Shown here in pieces: positions 6,308 through 9,820 of a stretch of 9,820 nucleotides of DNA. The stretch's first letter is position 1. Each line of letters opens with the position of its first letter. A program made the translations under genes and the position numbers. This DNA comes from Dehalococcoidia bacterium (GTDB lineage Bacteria; Chloroflexota; Dehalococcoidia; GIF9; AB-539-J10), in assembly GCA_003562555.1 (NCBI GenBank), contig PWUO01000025.1, positions 1 through 9,820 of the forward strand. The letters are read 5' to 3'. A model generated the notes under the pieces. The model was not told the origin of the DNA and did no database searches. It saw only the letters and a program-made list of their open reading frames with translations.

Positions 6308-6937
6308 ATGGCAACCGTTACAGGACCGATCAAACCAGCATCGACTGATAGTGAGCGGCTACTCGAAGATCTGGATCGCTACCGCGCCAGGGCCATCGAA
6401 CTGGGATCCACAGACGCGAAGGTGCTACGTGCTGAGGACGTGATTGTCGATGAACGCGTTCGCGCAAAGTGCCGTTTCCCCCTCTGTTCGAACTACAACA
6501 CCAACATGAACTGCCCTCCTCATGGCATGCAGGTGGACGAGTTTCGCACGCTTCTGGGAAGGTACCGTCATGCGATTCTCTTCAAGATAGATGTTACCTC
6601 CGGGCGCATCGAGGATTTCAAGGTGGCGAACCGGAGGGTCTCGACCGACATCGTCTGGAGACTGGAATCCGAGGCGTTCTACGATGGCTACCGGTTCGCG
6701 GTGGGTTTCGGCGGGGGAACCTGCAAGGACATGCTCTGTCCGAAACTGGAATGCGCAGCGCTTGCGGGCAAGGGCTGCAGGTATGAGTACCGGGCGCGTC
6801 CCGGTATGCACACAGTCGGCATCGACGTGTTTGCGACTGCAGTTCGCGCGGGATGGGAACTGTATCCGGTGGGATCGGCATGCGACCTGTCCTCTGTGCC
6901 GCACCTATCCGCTGTCGGCCTGTTACTGGTAGACTGA
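6308..6937 (+). CDS. DUF2284 family cysteine-rich protein, probably metal-binding
   Basis: Predicted 209-residue soluble protein of the DUF2284 family, usually annotated as a predicted metal-binding protein and proposed to hold an iron-sulfur cluster; its function is unknown. Key features are Cys55, Cys60 and Cys69 around a CPPHG motif (C-x4-C-x8-C), then a second group Cys139, Cys144, Cys149 and Cys157 (C-x4-C-x4-C-x7-C). These are followed by the conserved RARPGMHTVGIDVF block (162-175) and GWELYPVG (182-189). Cys192 lies near the end. The first 30 residues form a charged helix. The ATG at 6308 gives a family-like N terminus and sits directly at the expected transcription start, so the mRNA is probably leaderless. 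The gene downstream begins 35 bases after the stop with no terminator between, suggesting cotranscription. The family call is good; cluster type and substrate are not visible. Confidence 0.85.
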   Translation: MATVTGPIKPASTDSERLLEDLDRYRARAIELGSTDAKVLRAEDVIVDERVRAKCRFPLCSNYNTNMNCPPHGMQVDEFRTLLGRYRHAILFKIDVTSGRIEDFKVANRRVSTDIVWRLESEAFYDGYRFAVGFGGGTCKDMLCPKLECAALAGKGCRYEYRARPGMHTVGIDVFATAVRAGWELYPVGSACDLSSVPHLSAVGLLLVD

Positions 6938-6972
6938 ATCCGTGGGAATTGCGTTGTACTGGTGGAGGAGAG

Positions 6973-7929
6973 ATGGAAAAGGATAAGTCAGGCGGACCCG
7001 GTCTTCAGACCCATGTGGCCAGTACTCTGGCCTACGTCGGCTGGTGGGTGTCAGGACTCCTCATGCTGCTGCTCAAGACGGACAACCGCGTGGTGCGGTT
7101 TCACTCCATGCAGTCGATCGTCGTCTTCGGCGCAGCGAGTATATTGATCGTAGTCCTCAGCATAATCGCCTCGGTCTTCTCGCTCGCGATCTGGCAGGGA
7201 GCGCTCGTGCCCGTATCCCTGATCTTCACCGTCCTGTGGGCACTCGTACTGGCTTTCTCGATTGTGCTCTGGATCCTGCTGATGGTGAAGACGTACCAGA
7301 AGGAGCAGATACTCGTGCCGCTTGCAGGCGACGTCGCGTTCTGGCTCCTTGGCCGGTTCAACATGCAGGCGCCCGAGCGTGATGCGATGGCATTCCACGG
7401 CCTGACCGGTCGTGAATCACGCCGGCACGAGTCGGGGCGTCGTCGCCCGCGTCACGGCGATGGAGAGATGGGGCGGGCCTTCGGCTCGATTGTCGTCATC
7501 GTGTGGAGCCTCTTCCTGTTCATCGTCTTCAACTTCTTCCCGGAGTATATCGCCTTCTATCACAGTACGTCAGAGGGGGGAGTAACCCAGTTGTTGCGTT
7601 ATCCCATCCTGACCGCCGAACTCGCGAGGGTGCTGCCAATCCTGAACCTGACGCTCGGCCTCAGCATTCTCGGGCACGTGTTCGCACTGGCGTGGAATAA
7701 GTTCCTGTTCCGTGAGATCCTCGAGGTGGTGCTCCACGTGCTGGGCCTCATTGTGGCCATCGTGTTCCTGTGGGTCTTCCCGTTCGACTTCAGTGAGTTG
7801 CCTGTCGCCGGATTGAGGACGGCCCTGCCCACCGTCGCGATCATCATCCTCGTCCTCGCCATCGTGGGGAACGTCATTGAGATCATCGTGCATCTCGCCC
7901 GCTTCCTGCGCGGGATGGTGTCGCGTTAG
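6973..7929 (+). CDS. DUF4870-type membrane protein with a second four-helix membrane module
   Basis: Predicted 318-residue multi-span membrane protein. The N-terminal part (about 12-125) matches DUF4870/Tic20-like proteins: VASTLAYVGWWVSGLL (15-30), then the hallmark LLLKTDNRVVRFHSMQS (32-48), with helices at about 17-35, 46-70 and 83-105. A hydrophilic, very basic linker follows (about 130-168, many Arg/His). A second module has four helices at about 171-190, 218-240, 248-270 and 284-308, which I do not recognise. I chose the ATG at 6973 because GGAGG (6964-6968) lies 4 bases upstream and the product starts like the family. An earlier in-frame ATG at 6853 lies inside the DUF2284 gene and would add 40 unrelated residues. 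The function of DUF4870 proteins is unknown. It is likely cotranscribed with the DUF2284 gene and is followed by a strong terminator. Confidence 0.83.
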   Translation: MEKDKSGGPGLQTHVASTLAYVGWWVSGLLMLLLKTDNRVVRFHSMQSIVVFGAASILIVVLSIIASVFSLAIWQGALVPVSLIFTVLWALVLAFSIVLWILLMVKTYQKEQILVPLAGDVAFWLLGRFNMQAPERDAMAFHGLTGRESRRHESGRRRPRHGDGEMGRAFGSIVVIVWSLFLFIVFNFFPEYIAFYHSTSEGGVTQLLRYPILTAELARVLPILNLTLGLSILGHVFALAWNKFLFREILEVVLHVLGLIVAIVFLWVFPFDFSELPVAGLRTALPTVAIIILVLAIVGNVIEIIVHLARFLRGMVSR

Positions 7930-7943
7930 CGTCGTCATGGAAA

Positions 7944-7986
7944 GATCGGGGGCTGGCTATTGCCAGTCCCCGGTTCTTTGGTGTTG
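7944..7986 (+). terminator. Rho-independent terminator after the DUF4870-type gene
   Basis: The hairpin pairs 7944-7957 with 7962-7975: 14 consecutive pairs, including three G-U, GC-rich at the core, with a TATT loop. A moderately T-rich tail follows (TTCTTTGGTGTT, 7974-7985). It starts 14 bases after the stop codon at 7927-7929 and would end the DUF2284/DUF4870 transcript, separating it from the enolase promoter. Confidence 0.8.
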
Positions 7987-8091
7987 CACGGTGCGCCTCA
8001 GTGTGGTTGACAATAGTCACGCACGTGTCCCGCTCGGCTGTCCGTCTTCGGACGCTGCGTTGCTCAGGTGCCGGCACTCCGCAGGCGCGGC

Positions 8092-8120
8092 TTGACCGTA
8101 GCGGTTCTCCTGCGTACACT
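8092..8120 (+). promoter_or_regulatory. Sigma-70-type promoter of the enolase-glycerate kinase operon
   Basis: TTGACC (8092-8097, 5/6) and TACACT (8115-8120, 4/6) are separated by exactly 17 bases. The start site would be near 8127, giving a leader of about 83 bases. This is the best-looking promoter in the window. A 9-bp inverted repeat overlaps it (8097-8105 and 8129-8137). Confidence 0.6.
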
Positions 8121-8137
8121 GCCATTGCACCGCTACG
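8097..8137. promoter_or_regulatory. Candidate operator: 9-bp perfect inverted repeat across the enolase promoter
   Basis: CGTAGCGGT (8097-8105) and its exact complement ACCGCTACG (8129-8137) are separated by 23 bases. Their centres are 32 bp apart, about three helical turns, so both arms face the same side of the DNA. The left arm abuts the -35 and lies in the spacer; the right arm covers the expected start site. Because the left arm would not be transcribed from this promoter, a protein-binding site is more likely than an RNA stem. Confidence 0.4.
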
Positions 8138-8209
8138 CCTTCCTGAAGCTGCACGCGCGACTCGAGAAGTCGGCGGTCATCATCACGACGCGAAGGAGAG
8201 GACACAGTC

Positions 8210-9496
8210 ATGGGTATGAATGCCCCGGTCATTACCGATGTTCAGGCGCTGGAGATTATCGACAACCGGGGTCGCCCCACCATACGCGCACGCGTATACA
8301 CGGACACAGGTCACTGTGGCAGGGCTGATGTGCCGTGCGGGTCGTCTACCGGCTCATATGAGGCGTTCGATCTACGCGACGGCGACAATCGTTATGGCGG
8401 CAGGGGTGTCCACAAGGCCATCGCCAACATTCATGGCGAGTTGCGGCCGGCCCTGGTCGGGCATGACGTTACCGTCCAGCGGCAGATCGACCACCTGATG
8501 GTGGAACTGGACGGCACGAAGAATAAGTCGAGACTTGGCGGCAACGCCATTCTCGCGGTCTCCATGGCCGCAGCGCAGGCCGCAGCGGCGGCGCTCGACA
8601 TGCCCCTGTACCGCTATCTCAGCACCGATGGCCACGTGCTGGCGGTGCCGCAGGCATGCCTCATCAACGGGGGACTGCATGCGGGCAATGAGCTCGACGC
8701 GCAGGAGTTCTGCGTCATGCCGGTAGGCTCGCCCACGATGGAGGAGGCCACCCGGCTGGTGTGTGAGGTGTTCGAGACGCTCAAGGGACTGCTTGAGCGG
8801 AAGCACGGCAAGCTGTCGACGAACTTCGGAGAGGACGGTGGCTTCGCCCCGCCGCTGAGCTCCTCACGCGAGGCGATGGACCTGCTCCTCGAGGCCGTCG
8901 AGAAGAGCGGCTATGTGAAGGACGTGGTCTACGGGCTGGATATCGCGGCCACGCCGCTGTATGACACCACGACCGGCAGGTACCGGTTCGATGGCCGCCA
9001 GCGCACGCCCGACGAAATGATCGTGGCGATGCAGGAACTCGTGCGGGAGTACCCTCTCATCGTATCGATAGAGGACCCGATGCAGCAGGACGACCTCGAT
9101 GGGTGGAAGACGGTGGTCGATTCGCTGCCCGGAGTGCTCATTGTGGGAGACGACCTCACGGCGACGAACGTCGAGCGCCTCCGCCTTGCCATAGGCGCCG
9201 GCGCGATGAATGCACTCCTGTGCAAGGTGAATCAGATAGGCACCGTGACCGAGGCGATGGACGCAGCACGGTTCTCCCAGCGTAACCGCTGCCCCGTGGT
9301 GATGTCGGTGCGTTCGGGTGAGACTGAGGACGACATCCTGTCTGACATAAGCGTCGCCCTGAACGCGGGCGTCTTCAAGATCGGCGGACCGCATGGAGGC
9401 GACCGCAGCACGAACTTCAACCGCTTCCTCGAGATTGAGGCCGAGCTTGGGCCGGTGGCGCGCTACGCCGGATGCGACTACGCACAACTCGCCTGA
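8210..9496 (+). CDS. eno: Enolase-family protein with altered active-site residues
   Basis: Predicted 428-residue member of the enolase family proper (2-phosphoglycerate to phosphoenolpyruvate; usual length about 430). Conserved landmarks are IIDNRGRPT (16-24), the mobile loop GSSTG 44-48, HAGNELDAQEF 157-167 (His157, Glu166), metal ligands Asp244 (GLDIAA), Glu288 (SIEDP) and the Asp of GDDLTATN 313-320, catalytic Lys339 (LLCKVNQIGT), Arg368-Ser369 for phosphate, and Lys390. Two departures stand out. The motif normally reading GDEGG is GEDGG (207-211), placing Asp209 where the catalytic Glu (yeast Glu211) belongs. SHRSGETED reads SVRSGETED, so the conserved His (yeast His373) is Val367. The block after Lys390 is also divergent (IGGPHGGDR). 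AAGGAGAGGA (8193-8202) supports the ATG at 8210. The glycerate 2-kinase gene begins 59 bases downstream. Family is certain; full enolase activity is not. Confidence 0.93.
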   Translation: MGMNAPVITDVQALEIIDNRGRPTIRARVYTDTGHCGRADVPCGSSTGSYEAFDLRDGDNRYGGRGVHKAIANIHGELRPALVGHDVTVQRQIDHLMVELDGTKNKSRLGGNAILAVSMAAAQAAAAALDMPLYRYLSTDGHVLAVPQACLINGGLHAGNELDAQEFCVMPVGSPTMEEATRLVCEVFETLKGLLERKHGKLSTNFGEDGGFAPPLSSSREAMDLLLEAVEKSGYVKDVVYGLDIAATPLYDTTTGRYRFDGRQRTPDEMIVAMQELVREYPLIVSIEDPMQQDDLDGWKTVVDSLPGVLIVGDDLTATNVERLRLAIGAGAMNALLCKVNQIGTVTEAMDAARFSQRNRCPVVMSVRSGETEDDILSDISVALNAGVFKIGGPHGGDRSTNFNRFLEIEAELGPVARYAGCDYAQLA

Positions 9497-9541
9497 CTGG
9501 TCCCGACTCATGGTGGTTGCACTACTGCTGCAATGCTGCAC

Positions 9542-9547
9542 GGAGGA
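9542..9547 (+). promoter_or_regulatory. Ribosome binding site that fixes the GTG start of the glycerate kinase
   Basis: GGAGGA is a strong Shine-Dalgarno match, 8 bases before the GTG at 9556. No ATG at similar spacing would give the family N terminus. Confidence 0.75.
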
Positions 9548-9555
9548 TTCGCATC

Positions 9556-9820
9556 GTGTTCAACCGTGATGCCCTTCTCGCACATGGATTCGTGCCCGGC
9601 CGTCGAGTCGCCCTCGATATCGCCGAACATGCGATGAGGGCGGTCGACCCCTACCGCGCGGTCCTGTCCCGGCTCAACGTTCAGGGTAGTCGACTGCACA
9701 TCGATGACGATGGGTACGATCTCGATGCCTACGAGCACATCTACGTCGTTGGTGGTGGCAAGGCCTGTTACCACCAGGCGCTTGCGGTCGAGCAATTGCT
9801 CGGCGAGCGCATTACCGACG
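9556..9820 (+). CDS. Glycerate 2-kinase (DUF4147/MOFRL family), N-terminal part, cut by the window end
   Basis: The frame is open from the GTG at 9556 to the end of the window (88 full codons, no stop). GGAGGA (9542-9547) lies 8 bases upstream and fixes this start. The product begins MFNRDALLAHGF and continues with VALDIAEHAMRAVDPYRAVL (18-37), the N-terminal helical block typical of DUF4147 glycerate kinases. HIYVVGGGKA (61-70) follows, the Gly-rich strand-turn with a conserved lysine (Lys69) that lies in the active site of this family, then a helix ending LLGERITD. The enzyme phosphorylates D-glycerate at O2 to 2-phosphoglycerate, the substrate of the enolase encoded just upstream. No promoter or terminator is seen in the 59-bp gap, so the two are probably cotranscribed. 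The C-terminal MOFRL part is outside the window. Confidence 0.85.
   Translation, partial: MFNRDALLAHGFVPGRRVALDIAEHAMRAVDPYRAVLSRLNVQGSRLHIDDDGYDLDAYEHIYVVGGGKACYHQALAVEQLLGERITD

Noticed and set aside
8007..8012. Perfect -35 hexamer TTGACA
   Set aside because: No -10-like hexamer occurs 16-18 bases downstream (8030-8035 reads CCGCTC). The promoter at 8092-8120 is far better placed for the enolase gene.
8040..8053. Small hairpin GTCCG-TCTT-CGGAC
   Set aside because: The stem is only 5 bp, lies upstream of the mapped promoter elements and has no tail. It is expected by chance in GC-rich DNA.
9517..9533. TTGCA/TGCAA stem between the enolase and glycerate kinase genes
   Set aside because: It has five pairs, a 7-base loop and no T-run, which is too weak for a terminator. 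The gap looks like a simple operon spacer.
8864..9541. A 225-residue open frame on the minus strand
   Set aside because: It is fully antisense to the conserved enolase and has His/Arg/Val-rich composition typical of a shadow frame in GC-rich DNA.
9508..9795. A 95-residue minus-strand open frame
   Set aside because: It is antisense to the glycerate 2-kinase start, whose ribosome binding site and family sequence are convincing.
1..9820. Search for CRISPR arrays, insertion sequences, att sites, tRNA or rRNA
   Set aside because: I saw no regularly spaced repeats, transposase-like frames, terminal repeats or tRNA-like cloverleaf sequence. The window reads as ordinary chromosome.

Overview
The window is a GC-rich, gene-dense stretch of bacterial chromosome with short intergenic gaps. 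It holds no rRNA, tRNA, insertion sequence, phage gene or CRISPR array that I can see. The gene set is an HtpX protease with an EF-hand loop, a PAC2-family protein, an OFA/MCT-like MFS transporter starting PYYGYTIVAASF, a DUF2284 protein, a DUF4870 membrane protein, an enolase and a glycerate 2-kinase. Together with mixed leaderless and Shine-Dalgarno starts, this suggests an uncultured Chloroflexota lineage (SAR202 / Dehalococcoidia-like). That placement is inference from family resemblance, not an alignment result.

Layout. 1-1692 (+): FeoB ferrous-iron transporter, probably missing its first few residues at the window edge. 1696-2664 (-): HtpX-like M48 membrane metalloprotease, tail to tail with feoB only 3 bp apart. 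2846-3757 (+): PAC2-family protein, divergent from htpX, with a TTG start. 3867-5093 (+): MFS transporter with an almost leaderless start. 5230-5895 (-): unrecognised 221-residue protein with faint uracil-DNA-glycosylase-fold character. 5896-6307: 412 bp gap with a cluster of potential hairpins. 6308-6937 and 6973-7929 (+): DUF2284 cysteine-rich protein and DUF4870-type membrane protein, a probable two-gene operon that starts leaderless and ends at a strong hairpin terminator. 8210-9496 and 9556-end (+): enolase-family protein and the start of a glycerate 2-kinase, a probable operon behind a good sigma-70-type promoter that carries a 9-bp inverted repeat.

Most coherent system: the last two genes. 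Glycerate 2-kinase would make 2-phosphoglycerate and enolase would turn it into phosphoenolpyruvate, a route for feeding glycerate into lower glycolysis. The enolase is unusual. It keeps the three metal ligands and both key lysines, but the GDEGG motif carrying the catalytic glutamate reads GEDGG, and the conserved SHRSGE histidine is valine. It is therefore either a tuned enolase variant or an enolase-fold enzyme with a changed reaction. The other loci look like ordinary housekeeping or accessory functions (iron uptake, membrane protein quality control, solute transport). I see no defence or mobile system.
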